From Collinsella aerofaciens (lineage in GTDB: Bacteria; Actinomycetota; Coriobacteriia; Coriobacteriales; Coriobacteriaceae), in the NCBI RefSeq assembly GCF_015558785.1, contig NZ_JADMOP010000005.1, positions 62,001 through 126,000 on the forward strand: 64,000 nt of DNA, in the 5' to 3' direction. This document shows, piece after piece, positions 40,724-49,365 of this stretch; positions within the stretch are counted from its first letter, which is position 1; each line of letters starts with the position of its first letter. The notes under the pieces are model-generated. The model saw only the letters and a program-made list of their open reading frames with translations. It did not search any database and was not told where the DNA came from. The position numbers and the translations under genes are program-made.

Positions 40724-42481
40724 ATGAACGAGATCAAGTGCCCGCATTGCGGCGTAGTTTTTAAGGTCGATGCATCCGGCTATGCGGATATCGTCAAGCA
40801 GGTGCGCGATGCCGAGTTCTCGCGCGACCTGGATGAGCGTGTGAAGGCAGTCCAGCGTGAGGGTGAGCAGGCGCTGGAGCTTGAGCGCTCGCGTTCGACG
40901 GCTGCCTTGCAACAGGCAGAGTCTCAGCGCAATGCCCAGCTTGTCGAGCAGAAGAACACTGCGGATCAGAAACTGGCGCAAGAGGTTGCCAAGCGCGATG
41001 CTGAGCTTGCCGAGCTGCGCGCTAAGCTCGAGGGCGCTGCCGCAGAGCGCGAGAGTGCAAGCCAGCGCGCGGCGGTTGAGGCCCGTGCCGACGCTCAAAA
41101 GGAGAATGCCGAGCTTCAGCGCGAGATCGACAATTTGCGTGCGCAGCTGGGGCGCAAGGATGACGAAGCCAAGCTTGTCGAGTCGGCGGCGCGCAATGCC
41201 GCTCAAAACGATTTGGCCGCACGCGATGCGCAGATTGCCGAATTGCAGGCAAAGCTCTCCGCGGCGGACAAGGCCCAGGAGATGGCGCTCGCCGCAGCCG
41301 CGGCCGAGTCGCAGCGTGAGCTCGATGCCGCTCGCAGCGAGGCCGAGCGCGCGCTTACTGACTATCGCGCGAAGGTGCAAGAGAAGTTTTCCGCCGCAAA
41401 GGCTCAGTCCGAGCAAGAGGCCGAGGGGCTGCGTGCCCAGTTGCGCGAGCAGGAACTGATGGCAAAAATGAACCTGTCAGAGGCGGTCGCCGCGGCGGAG
41501 CGAGAGCGCGATGAGGCACGTGCCAAGCTGACGAGCGAGCTGGCGGTGCGCGATTCTCGCGAGGAGCAAGCCAAGGCGGCACACGAGCTGGAGCTTGCGC
41601 AGGCCAAGCGCGCGAGCGATGACCTGATTCGCTACAAGGATGAAGAGATTGAGCGCCTTAAGGACATGAAGGTCCGTCTGTCCACCAAGATGGTGGGCGA
41701 GTCGCTCGAGCAGCACTGCGAGACCGAGTTCAACCGTCTGCGCATGACGGCGTTTCCCAACGCGTACTTCGAGAAAGATAACGATGCGTCCGAGGGTACC
41801 AAGGGCGACTTTATCTTCCGCGAGCGCGACGCGAGCGGTAACGAGGTCATTTCGATTATGTTCGAGATGAAAAACGAGAACGACGAGACCGCGACCAAGC
41901 ATAAAAACGAGGACTTCTTTAAGAAACTCGATCACGATCGTCGCCAGAAAGGCTGTGAGTATGCGGTGCTCTGCACGCTGCTCGAGCCCGAGAGCGAGCT
42001 CTATAACGCAGGGATAGTCGACGTGAGCTATCGCTACGAGAAGATGTACGTGATCCGTCCGCAGTTTTTCATTCCCATGATCACGCTCCTTCGCAACGCT
42101 GCCATGGGTTCGTTGCGCTATAAGCAGGAGCTGGCGGAGTACAAACAGCAGAATATCGACGTCACGAACTTCGAAGCCAAGATGGAGAAGTTCAAGAACG
42201 ATTTCGGCCGCAACTACGAGATCGCGAGCCGCAAGTTCCAAACGGCAATCGATGAGATCGACAAGACGATTAGCCATCTGCAGAAAACCAAGGAGGCGTT
42301 GCTGTCCTCCGAGAACAATCTGCGCCTAGCCAACAAGAAGGCCGACGATCTTACCATTCGCAAGCTCACGTGGGGCAACAAGACCATGAAGGCGGCGTTT
42401 GACGAGGCGCGTGGGGCTGCGTCAGAGACAAACGATGAGCCGGCCGAGGCGGATTCGTATGAGGTCGAGGATGCCGAGTAA
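40724..42481 (+). CDS. DUF2130 protein: zinc-knuckle-like N-terminus, long coiled coil, C-terminal nuclease-like domain
   Basis: In this 585-residue protein residues 1-15 include [10 protein letters not shown] (one CxxC). About 20-310 form a continuous Ala/Glu/Lys-rich coiled coil. About 310-480 is the DUF2130 domain ([68 protein letters not shown]), followed by a further helical tail. DUF2130 resembles restriction-endonuclease folds: Asp in GDFIF and ExK in FEMKN fit a PD-(D/E)XK site. The role is unknown. The ATG at 40724 follows GAGGAGC. Nearby HIRAN and phosphoesterase genes give a nucleic-acid-processing context. Confidence 0.88.
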   Translation: MNEIKCPHCGVVFKVDASGYADIVKQVRDAEFSRDLDERVKAVQREGEQALELERSRSTAALQQAESQRNAQLVEQKNTADQKLAQEVAKRDAELAELRAKLEGAAAERESASQRAAVEARADAQKENAELQREIDNLRAQLGRKDDEAKLVESAARNAAQNDLAARDAQIAELQAKLSAADKAQEMALAAAAAESQRELDAARSEAERALTDYRAKVQEKFSAAKAQSEQEAEGLRAQLREQELMAKMNLSEAVAAAERERDEARAKLTSELAVRDSREEQAKAAHELELAQAKRASDDLIRYKDEEIERLKDMKVRLSTKMVGESLEQHCETEFNRLRMTAFPNAYFEKDNDASEGTKGDFIFRERDASGNEVISIMFEMKNENDETATKHKNEDFFKKLDHDRRQKGCEYAVLCTLLEPESELYNAGIVDVSYRYEKMYVIRPQFFIPMITLLRNAAMGSLRYKQELAEYKQQNIDVTNFEAKMEKFKNDFGRNYEIASRKFQTAIDEIDKTISHLQKTKEALLSSENNLRLANKKADDLTIRKLTWGNKTMKAAFDEARGAASETNDEPAEADSYEVEDAE

Positions 42482-42500
42482 GGCATAACGTATAGTGCAA

Positions 42501-42538
42501 AAGCGGGGCCGCTAGCGATGTTGCCAGCGGCCCCGCTT
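42501..42538. terminator. Terminator hairpin between DUF2130 and Ski2-like helicase genes
   Basis: AAGCGGGGCCGCT and AGCGGCCCCGCTT pair perfectly; on the minus strand CTTTTGC follows, so it suits the helicase gene best. It may work both ways. Confidence 0.8.
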
Positions 42539-42560
42539 CGTTTCGTTCCAGTATGTTCGG

Positions 42561-45242
42561 CTAGTCCTCGAGCAAGTTCTCGATAAAGCCCACGCGGTAG
42601 TTTTTGAAAATGACCTCGCCACCGTCTTGTGTGGCGTCCAGATCGACATCGCCCATAATGCCAAAGTCGTGGTCGCCATCCTCGTCGGCAAAGATCTGGT
42701 GCACGTGCCATACGTGCGCGGTCTTCTCGTCGGACTCGTCGATGGAAAACATCGCGGCGCTGCGAGCATCTCCGTCGGTGAGGATTTCCTCGTGCTGCTC
42801 GTGGTAAGCGTCGAGTGCTTTTTGCCAGCGGATCTCGCTCATGCCCCAGTCGTCGTCGAGTTCGCCCAGGTCGCGAACGTGCTCGCGGGCGGCAAGGGTC
42901 ACGCGGCGGAAGAGCGCGTTGCGCACCAATAGCGTGCAGCCGCGACGGTCCGCCACGACCTCGTCGATGCCCTGCGGCGGCGCAGCATCGAGGGCTGCCG
43001 GGTTGCCGGCGTTCTCCCACTCGTCCACCAGGCTCGAGTCCACCGAGCGCACCACAAAGCCCAGCCACGAGATAATGTCGCGCAGGCGCTCGTCGCGCTT
43101 CTCGATGGGCACGGTGCGGTCGAGCGAACGATAGGCCTCTGCTAGGTAGCGCAGCAAAATGCCCTCGGAGCGGGCGATGCCGAGCTTTTGAATGTAGCCC
43201 TTAAAATCGCTCGCGCTTTCCAGCATATCGCGCAGGACGCTCTTGGGCGAGAGCTGGTAGTCGTTTGCCCAGGGCACTTCCTGGCAGTACTTGTCAAAGG
43301 CGGCGTCGAGCAAATCCTCGAGCGGCTTTTCGTACGTGACGTCCTGAATGCGCTCCAAGCGCTCCTCATACTCGACGCCGTCAGCCTTCATTTCGGCCAT
43401 CGCGCGGTCGCGCGCGGCGCGCTCCTGTGCGCGCAGCACCTGCTTGGGATCCTCGAGCGTTGCCTCGACCATCGAGATCAGATCCATGGTATAGGTCTCG
43501 CTCTCGGGGTCGAGCAGCTCCAACGCGGCAAGCAAGAACGGCGAGAGCGGCTGATCGAGTGCGAAGTCCTCGGGCAGATCGACCGTCAGCGCGTAGTCGA
43601 TGTCCGGCGCGGCGTCAGCCGGAGCGTCGGGCGCGGGCGGCACCTCGGTGCGAACGACGACGCCGGAATCGATGAGTGTGGCGAAGATTTCGTCGGCGCG
43701 AACCTCGAGCTTGGCCTTTTCCTCGGGAGTCTGCAGGCTCGTCTCGATGAGGTCGTGTACGCGGGCTCGGGCATCGCCGCCCTGCTCGACCACGCTAATC
43801 ACCATGGAGTGTGTGATGCGCAGGCGCGGCTTGAGCGTTTCGGGCTGCGTCTCGATCAGGCGCTCAAAGGTCTGCTTGTTCCAGGTGACAAAGCCCTCGG
43901 GGGCCTTCTTCTTTTTAATCTTGCGGAGCTTCTTGGGGTCGTCGCCCGCCTTGGCCATGAGCTTGGCGTTCTCGATCTCGTGCTCCGGGGCCTCGGCGAT
44001 GACCATGCCCTCGGTATCGAAGCCCGAACGGCCGGCGCGGCCGGCTATCTGATGGAACTCGCGGGCGCGCAGGCGACGCATCTTGTAGCCGTCGAACTTG
44101 GTGAGCGCAGTGAGAACCACGGTGTGGATGGGCACGTTGATACCGACGCCGAGTGTGTCGGTGCCGCAAATGACGGGCAGTAGGCCCTGCTGCGCCAGGC
44201 GTTCGACCAGGAGGCGATAGCGCGGCAGCATACCGGCGTGGTGCACGCCGACGCCGCATCCAAGCAGGCGTTTGAGAATCTTACCAAAGGCCGTCGAGAA
44301 GCTCGTTCCCTTTGCCGCTTCTTTGATGGCCTCGCGCTGCTCCTTGCTGGCGATGCCAAAATTGGCGAGCGACTGTGCCGTCGCAAGGGCGGCATCCTGG
44401 CTAAAGTGCACGATATAGAGCGGGGCCTCGCCGCGGCGCATGGCGAGCTCGACCGTGCCCTCGAGGGAGGTCGTCACATAGTCGTAGCTCAACGGAACAG
44501 GACGAGGGGCGTCGACAACCAAGTCGCAAGCAGCGCCGGTGTGTTCCTCGAGTGAGGCGGCGATGGCGGTGACATCGCCGAGCGTGGCGCTCATGAGCAT
44601 AAATTGCGTGTGGGGCAGGGTGAGCAGCGGTACCTGCCAGGCCCAGCCGCGGTCGGGGTCGGCAAAGTAGTGGAACTCGTCCATGGCCACGCAGCCCACG
44701 TCGGCGTCCTCGCCTTCGCGCAGCGCATCGTTGGCAAGGATTTCGGCCGTGCAGCAGATGACGGGCGCCTTGGTATTGATATGCGTATCGCCGGTGATCA
44801 TGCCGACGTTATCGCGGCCGAGTACCTGTACCAGGTCGAAGAACTTTTCGCTGACCAGGGCCTTGATGGGGGCCGTGTAGTAGCAGCGCTTGCCCTGTGC
44901 CATGCCCATAAAGAGCATGCCCAGCGCGACGAGCGATTTACCCGATCCGGTCGGTGTTCCCAAAATGACGTGGTCGCCGGCAGCCAGGTCCATGAGGGCC
45001 TCTTCTTGGTGATCCCACAGCTCAATGCCGCGATCGCTCGTCCATTCAAAGAAGCGTTCGAAGGCTTGGTCGGGCGTGAGCCACGGTTCGGGCTCACTGC
45101 CGTCCTCGGGCTCCCACCAGGTGGGGGAGAGCGCGCCGAGCGAGCCAAACTCGGCTTCGGTTCCCGTGCCGCCCGAGAATGAGCTGGCGGCGCCGGCGCC
45201 GGAAACGGTGCTGGCGGCGGTATCTGTCGTGGTCTGTGCCAT
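42561..45242 (-). CDS. Ski2-like DEAD/DEAH-box RNA helicase with DUF3516 C-terminus
   Basis: The 893-residue protein has Walker A GTPTGSGKSLVALG near residue 90, Ia (APIKALVSEKF), DEVH-type box DEFHYFADPDRGWAW, motif III LMSATLGD and motif VI QIAGRAGRSGFDTEGM. The C-terminal half is the DUF3516 region found in actinobacterial Ski2-like helicases (YEKPLEDLLDAAFDKYCQEV to the C-terminal ENLLED). It likely unwinds RNA in turnover. The ATG at 45242 is used; the open frame extends upstream through the 119-bp element copy C, which is unlikely to be coding. The first 40 residues are Ser/Ala/Gly-rich. Confidence 0.9.
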   Translation of the reverse strand: MAQTTTDTAASTVSGAGAASSFSGGTGTEAEFGSLGALSPTWWEPEDGSEPEPWLTPDQAFERFFEWTSDRGIELWDHQEEALMDLAAGDHVILGTPTGSGKSLVALGMLFMGMAQGKRCYYTAPIKALVSEKFFDLVQVLGRDNVGMITGDTHINTKAPVICCTAEILANDALREGEDADVGCVAMDEFHYFADPDRGWAWQVPLLTLPHTQFMLMSATLGDVTAIAASLEEHTGAACDLVVDAPRPVPLSYDYVTTSLEGTVELAMRRGEAPLYIVHFSQDAALATAQSLANFGIASKEQREAIKEAAKGTSFSTAFGKILKRLLGCGVGVHHAGMLPRYRLLVERLAQQGLLPVICGTDTLGVGINVPIHTVVLTALTKFDGYKMRRLRAREFHQIAGRAGRSGFDTEGMVIAEAPEHEIENAKLMAKAGDDPKKLRKIKKKKAPEGFVTWNKQTFERLIETQPETLKPRLRITHSMVISVVEQGGDARARVHDLIETSLQTPEEKAKLEVRADEIFATLIDSGVVVRTEVPPAPDAPADAAPDIDYALTVDLPEDFALDQPLSPFLLAALELLDPESETYTMDLISMVEATLEDPKQVLRAQERAARDRAMAEMKADGVEYEERLERIQDVTYEKPLEDLLDAAFDKYCQEVPWANDYQLSPKSVLRDMLESASDFKGYIQKLGIARSEGILLRYLAEAYRSLDRTVPIEKRDERLRDIISWLGFVVRSVDSSLVDEWENAGNPAALDAAPPQGIDEVVADRRGCTLLVRNALFRRVTLAAREHVRDLGELDDDWGMSEIRWQKALDAYHEQHEEILTDGDARSAAMFSIDESDEKTAHVWHVHQIFADEDGDHDFGIMGDVDLDATQDGGEVIFKNYRVGFIENLLED

Positions 45243-45365
45243 GTGGTTGCTTTCTCTCGCGTTTGTCCGCCAACTATTATGGCGTAGCGGCGCATCGATG
45301 CGTTTGCAGGCAAGAAAATGCAGGAAATGGGCGTTCTGCCCGGCCGTTTGGTGCAGTTGCCAGCT

Positions 45366-45484
45366 AAGTGAGTAGACTTTTTGCGATGTCGCGAGCACAT
45401 GGATTTTGCACAAGGGTTCTATCTGCGGTTTTAGTTTTCGTTATGCGGGTTGTGCTTGGCTATTGCAAAAAAGTCTACTCACTT
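45366..45484. repeat. 119-bp palindromic element, copy C
   Basis: It has the same 16-base ends as copies A and B and the same total length, but the interior has diverged (conserved parts TTTTGC-ACAAG and ATCTGCGGTTTT). CTAAG precedes and CTTAG follows. It lies between the Ski2-like helicase and trmB. The rest of the 45243-45551 gap holds nothing I can name. Confidence 0.9.
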
Positions 45485-45551
45485 AGGTTTGAGGGTTGTT
45501 TGCTGGCGCCTATTCGCGCTTATTTGCTGACGCCGCGACCATCAGAAGCCC

Positions 45552-46391
45552 CTAGGACTCTTGCGGCAGGTGCTTCTTGCCCTTGCGGGCACGGTTTCTG
45601 AAGTTCTCGACGGCCTCTTCCATGCCGAGAGGCACGTAGGTGAGCTCATCGAGGTTTTCGGGCAGGTAGCAGGCAAGGCTTTGCTCCTGCGCGCGGCCCG
45701 CCGCGAGCTGCTCTTCGATGGGTTCCGCGCCGGGCGTAGCGCAAATGCCATAGACGACGGCACCCATCTCGCGCGTACGGCATTCATATTCGGTCTCGGG
45801 GTGCTCGGGATGGTCGCGGCGGACGTTGTCGCTTACCCAAAGTGCGTCGTAGCCTGCCGCGGCAAACTGCCCCAGGGCGTAGTCGCGCAATGGCTTGCTG
45901 TCGGTTCGCAGCGTGACGGTGGCGCCGGCTGCAAAGAGCGGGCGGTAGATCATCAGATGGTCGACATGGACGAGTCGTTTTTTGGCGTACTTGGCCTTGG
46001 GCTGCGGCGTGGGAAAGTTAATGGTGATGGCGTCGAGCTCGCCTGCGGCAAATAGCTGCGGCAGCGATGCGGCGCCTCGGGGCAGGACGAGTGCGTTGGA
46101 TAGCTCCTGCTCGCAGATTTTCTGCGCGGCATAGGCGATGCAGATGGGCTCTTGGTCCATGCCGATAAAGAGCGTGTTTGGCTCGTGGCCCGCGCGCTCT
46201 ACGAGGTACGTTCCCTTGCCACAGCCAAGATCCAGGTGAAGGTGTTCGAAGGGCTTGCTGCCAACTGGCACACAGGCCGCGCGCCAATCTCCGGCATAGG
46301 CCTCGGGGTTCGTCTCAATCGCATCGGCGTAGCGCTCCAGGCGCTCCTCGAGCACAAAGTTCTTAGGCGTGCGAACGTGGACGGCTCCCAT
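45552..46391 (-). CDS. trmB: tRNA (guanine-N7-)-methyltransferase TrmB
   Basis: The 279-residue class I methyltransferase has the SAM loop LHLDLGCGKGTYLVERA, acidic loop FIGMDQEPICIAYAAQK, and the TrmB-type catalytic region INFPTPQPKAKYAKKRLVHV (NFPDPWPKxRHxKRR in most homologues). It makes m7G46 in tRNA. The length is above the usual 210-240 because of an N-terminal segment and a charged C-terminal tail (NRARKGKKH). The ATG at 46391 follows AAGGAG. NFPTP for NFPDP is a mild deviation at the substrate loop. Confidence 0.9.
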   Translation of the reverse strand: MGAVHVRTPKNFVLEERLERYADAIETNPEAYAGDWRAACVPVGSKPFEHLHLDLGCGKGTYLVERAGHEPNTLFIGMDQEPICIAYAAQKICEQELSNALVLPRGAASLPQLFAAGELDAITINFPTPQPKAKYAKKRLVHVDHLMIYRPLFAAGATVTLRTDSKPLRDYALGQFAAAGYDALWVSDNVRRDHPEHPETEYECRTREMGAVVYGICATPGAEPIEEQLAAGRAQEQSLACYLPENLDELTYVPLGMEEAVENFRNRARKGKKHLPQES

Positions 46392-46509
46392 GAGGCTCCT
46401 TGGTCATAAGTGTGGAACGCATAGCTGCGCGTTCCGTCAATGGGTTGAAAAAGGGTGGGCATAGCTTGCCCGAAAGATGCGATGCGGCTCGGCAGCGAGT
46501 CGCCGATAC

Positions 46510-47382
46510 CTACAGGCGCTTAAGGATCACGTAGCGGTTGAGCTCGCCGCTGCGACCGTCGGCATGGAAGCGCTCAAGCTCGCGCACGGGGACCTCGCCG
46601 CTCTTGTAGAACGTACGCACGCCGCGCACCAGGTCGGTGATCTGCTGATCGTCAAAGTGATGGCAATAGCGGTAGGCGTGGCGGTCGTTTTGCCAGCCAA
46701 TGAGGTGGTCGCCGGCCTCAAACTGCGCGGAGTCGTAGCCCTCAAACGGCGGGGTGAGCTCGGCGCGGGCTTCGGCGCGAACGGCCTTGCGCGCCATGCG
46801 CTCGTCATTCATAAACTCCCAAAAGCTGATGGCGATGATGCCGCCCGGGCGTGTCTGGCGCACCAGGGCGTCGAGCACGCGTACGCGGTACTCGCACGAC
46901 GGCACGTGGTGCATAAAGCCAAAGCAGACCGAGATGTCGGCGAGCGGGGCATCGAAAAGAACGTCGGGCGTCTCGGCGGGGTTGAGCCTCATGAGGGCAT
47001 CGAGCACGTCGAGTTCCTGGAAGTGCAGGTTGGGAATGCGCAGGGCGTGACCACGTGCATCGATGGCCAGGTCTTGGCACGAGTCGACACCATAGAACTC
47101 AAACGGGCAGCTGGCATCTGCCGAGGGGTTTGCGCCGTCGACGCCCTTGGCGGCAAGTGCGCCGCCGGCGGCAAAGTTCTCGAATCGCATATTGCCGCAG
47201 GCGAGATCGAAGACGCGGACGGGATGCTCGATCGTGGCGACGTCGAGCTGTTCTAGCGCGATGTCCATGGTGCGCACCCAGCCGGGCCACGGGGCCTGAC
47301 GCGTATCGGAGAAGGAGACGGAGTGCTCGCGATAGAACGTGTTGTTGAGCTGGATGAGCGATGAGGCGAAATCGCGGTTCAC
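46510..47382 (-). CDS. Class I SAM-dependent methyltransferase (Trm9/AlkB8-like)
   Basis: The 290-residue protein has motif I VFDLACGNMRFENF, motif II region FYGVDSCQDLA, motif IV ISVCFGFMHHVPSCEYRVRV and a post-motif GGIIAISFWEFMND. The pattern FxxxMHHxPS with a C-terminal GEVPVRELERFHADGRSGEL resembles Trm9-like tRNA wobble-uridine methyltransferases. The sequence falls short of proof; a small-molecule methyltransferase is possible. The start is a GTG at 47382 after GGAGGGAG. Elp3, another wobble-uridine enzyme, is encoded 2 kb away. It is divergent from the HTH gene at 47650. Confidence 0.75.
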   Translation of the reverse strand: MNRDFASSLIQLNNTFYREHSVSFSDTRQAPWPGWVRTMDIALEQLDVATIEHPVRVFDLACGNMRFENFAAGGALAAKGVDGANPSADASCPFEFYGVDSCQDLAIDARGHALRIPNLHFQELDVLDALMRLNPAETPDVLFDAPLADISVCFGFMHHVPSCEYRVRVLDALVRQTRPGGIIAISFWEFMNDERMARKAVRAEARAELTPPFEGYDSAQFEAGDHLIGWQNDRHAYRYCHHFDDQQITDLVRGVRTFYKSGEVPVRELERFHADGRSGELNRYVILKRL

Positions 47383-47649
47383 GGCGCGGGACTCCCTCCG
47401 TTGGCGGTGCGGAATAAACAGTACGACCATACTACCGTTAACGCCGCAACGGGGACAACCGAGCCGTGGGTCATTGCTTTGTTTGGACACATTTCCGCAG
47501 CTCATATGTGCCCGCAACCGCCGGTTGTCAAAAATCTCACTAGAATAGGTGGCATGCTTTTGGCGATGGCGGATAGATTTTTAACTGTGCAAGGCGCCTT
47601 AAGAACAAAAACGGTCCGGCGGCACGGCTGGCATCACTTAGGAGGAACC

Positions 47650-48372
47650 ATGAATGTAGAAACTGCGCAGCGGCTCGCCGACCTTCGTCGCAGCAAGGGT
47701 TTTAGCCAAGAAGGGCTGGCGCGAAAGCTGGGGCTGTCGCGCCAGGCAGTCAGTAAATGGGAGCGCGCGGAGAGCTCGCCCGATACCGAGAACCTGATCT
47801 CACTTGCCAAACTCTATGGCGTGAGCCTGGACGAGCTGCTCAATCCGAGCGACGAGATCGAGGACGATATCGAGTTTGAGAACGAGGACCGCGCCCGTCA
47901 GCGCGAGGCCGAGGCGGCAGAGCGTGCTCGCACCCATGAGGCGGCGGCGCGCGCTACCGAGGCGGCAACGCAGGCGAGTGATGCTGCGGCCAAGGCGGCG
48001 CAAGCGGCAAGCTGGAGTGCGCAGGCCGCCAATGCCGCTACGGCGCAGGCGACGAGTGGCACCGCGGTTGGCTCGACTCCGGTGAAGGGCCCGTTCCAGT
48101 CGTTCCCGTATTGGGCCGTGTGTTGGCTACTGTTCTTTTTACTGATGCTCCTGGTTGGTGTCAGCCCCTTTCCCGCACTGATCTTCTTTACGATTCCTAT
48201 CTATCACTGGGTGGCACGTGCGCTTGATGGCGATTGGGCACGTGGAGATATCCAGGTTGGTCCGGTGCCGGTGGCGGTCAAGGCCCAGGGGAAGGATACT
48301 TCTGCAGAACCTGATGCTGACGTGGCTACCGCGACTACCGCTGAGTCGATTGCCAAAGAGAGTGATGAATGA
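47650..48372 (+). CDS. XRE-family HTH protein with C-terminal membrane segments
   Basis: In the 240-residue protein residues 1-60 are an XRE HTH (MNVETAQRLADLRRSKGFSQ, EGLARKLGLSRQAVSKWERA). About 75-135 is an Ala/Glu-rich helix, and about 147-190 has two hydrophobic segments (WAVCWLLFFLLMLLVGVS, PALIFFTIPIYHWV), followed by a polar tail. It is thus a membrane-anchored transcription factor, a layout seen in stress or envelope sensors. The stop overlaps the start of a DUF4097-type gene by four bases, so the two are translationally coupled. The ATG at 47650 follows GGAGG. Confidence 0.88.
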   Translation: MNVETAQRLADLRRSKGFSQEGLARKLGLSRQAVSKWERAESSPDTENLISLAKLYGVSLDELLNPSDEIEDDIEFENEDRARQREAEAAERARTHEAAARATEAATQASDAAAKAAQAASWSAQAANAATAQATSGTAVGSTPVKGPFQSFPYWAVCWLLFFLLMLLVGVSPFPALIFFTIPIYHWVARALDGDWARGDIQVGPVPVAVKAQGKDTSAEPDADVATATTAESIAKESDE

Positions 48373-49268
48373 TGAAGCTTTCGCATGAATCCAAGGTGCG
48401 CTTGGGCGTTGGCATCGGAGCGTTCGTGCTCATCATCGGGCTTGTCTTTGGCATTTCGCGGACATTGATTCATTTTGATGGTCCGTGGGATCTCGACGAT
48501 GTTGTATCCGGCTTCTCTGGTATGGACGATGCGGTTGACGAGGACGATCTTTTGGATGGCGGTAACTATTCCGCTCGGCCTCAGCAGCTTTCGAGCACGA
48601 CTTTTGACGAAGACGCGTTCCAATCGCTCGACTTGGATGTGACGTCGGGGACGGTCGAGGTTAAACGTGTCTCTGGCGGACCGGTACGTGTCATCGAAAG
48701 CGGGCGCGTTGCAAAGGGGGCGTCTGCTTCCGATGCCGCCACTCAGAATCTGGTTAAGATCGAGGGCTCTACACTCAAGATTAGCCAGTTCGACTGCGAT
48801 GACGAGCGCGCCCATGACCGTAAGGTCACCATTGAACTGCCGCGTGAGCTTGCCGATAACATGATGGGCATTACGGCAAACGTGGGGTTGGGAGACCTGA
48901 CGGTCGCGGACATTGCGTGCCACGACTTTGATTTGACGTTGGACTCGGGAGACGTCGCGTTTGCGGGCACCGTGACCGACACTCTGAATGCCGAGGTCGG
49001 TTTGGGCGATGCGACGTTCGAGCTCTACCAGGCCCCCGCGAAGTCGATGGACGTGAGCGTGGACTCGGGCGATGTGGAGATGACGGTTCCGAACTCGACG
49101 GGCTTTAAGGCGAGCCTCACCTTGGGCAGCGGCGACTTCGAGAGCGATTTCCTTCCGCTTGGCTACGACGGCGAGACCATTTTGAATCTTGAATTCGATA
49201 ACGGCGATAAGTCTGCTACGTATCGTTTTGAGGTCGGTTCGGGCGACATGTCGTTTGATCCGGAGTGA
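48369..49268 (+). CDS. DUF4097-type (adhesin-like beta-helix) membrane-anchored protein
   Basis: This 299-residue protein has an N-terminal membrane anchor (VRLGVGIGAFVLIIGLVFGI), then an acidic linker, then a repetitive beta domain with DVTSGTVEVKRV, ANVGLGDLTVADI, TLDSGDVAFAG, DVSVDSGDVEM and LGSGDFESDF. Alternating SGD/LGD repeats are the hallmark of DUF4097/adhesin-like beta-helices. It likely faces outside the cell as a sensor or ligand-binding partner of the upstream HTH protein. ATGA overlap gives coupling; AATGATG offers two starts (48369, 48372). A terminator follows. Confidence 0.85.
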   Translation: MMKLSHESKVRLGVGIGAFVLIIGLVFGISRTLIHFDGPWDLDDVVSGFSGMDDAVDEDDLLDGGNYSARPQQLSSTTFDEDAFQSLDLDVTSGTVEVKRVSGGPVRVIESGRVAKGASASDAATQNLVKIEGSTLKISQFDCDDERAHDRKVTIELPRELADNMMGITANVGLGDLTVADIACHDFDLTLDSGDVAFAGTVTDTLNAEVGLGDATFELYQAPAKSMDVSVDSGDVEMTVPNSTGFKASLTLGSGDFESDFLPLGYDGETILNLEFDNGDKSATYRFEVGSGDMSFDPE

Positions 49269-49314
49269 CATGCGGTTTTCGGAGATCGGTACATATAGGC
49301 ATGCTCTTTGATGG

Positions 49315-49346
49315 AGGCGCCGGAGCCGTGACGGGCTTCGGCGCCT
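49315..49346 (+). terminator. Terminator after the HTH-DUF4097 operon
   Basis: AGGCGCCGGAGCC and GGCTTCGGCGCCT form a stem with one G-U pair, followed by TTGCCTTT. It lies 46 bases past the DUF4097 stop and just before the Elp3 promoter. Confidence 0.8.
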
Positions 49347-49353
49347 TTGCCTT

Positions 49354-49359
49354 TACAAT
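49354..49359 (+). promoter_or_regulatory. -10 box of the elp3-like gene, possible leaderless start
   Basis: TACAAT ends seven bases before the elp3-like ATG at 49366. A start of transcription at the usual distance would fall on the A of that ATG, so the mRNA may be leaderless. No ribosome-binding site at normal spacing is visible, although GGGGA sits two bases before the ATG. Confidence 0.5.
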
Positions 49360-49365
49360 GGGGAC

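Noticed and set aside
45243-45413. Upstream extension of the Ski2-like helicase through element copy C
   Set aside because: It would make a palindromic repeat part of the protein and lacks a ribosome-binding site; the ATG at 45242 is normal.
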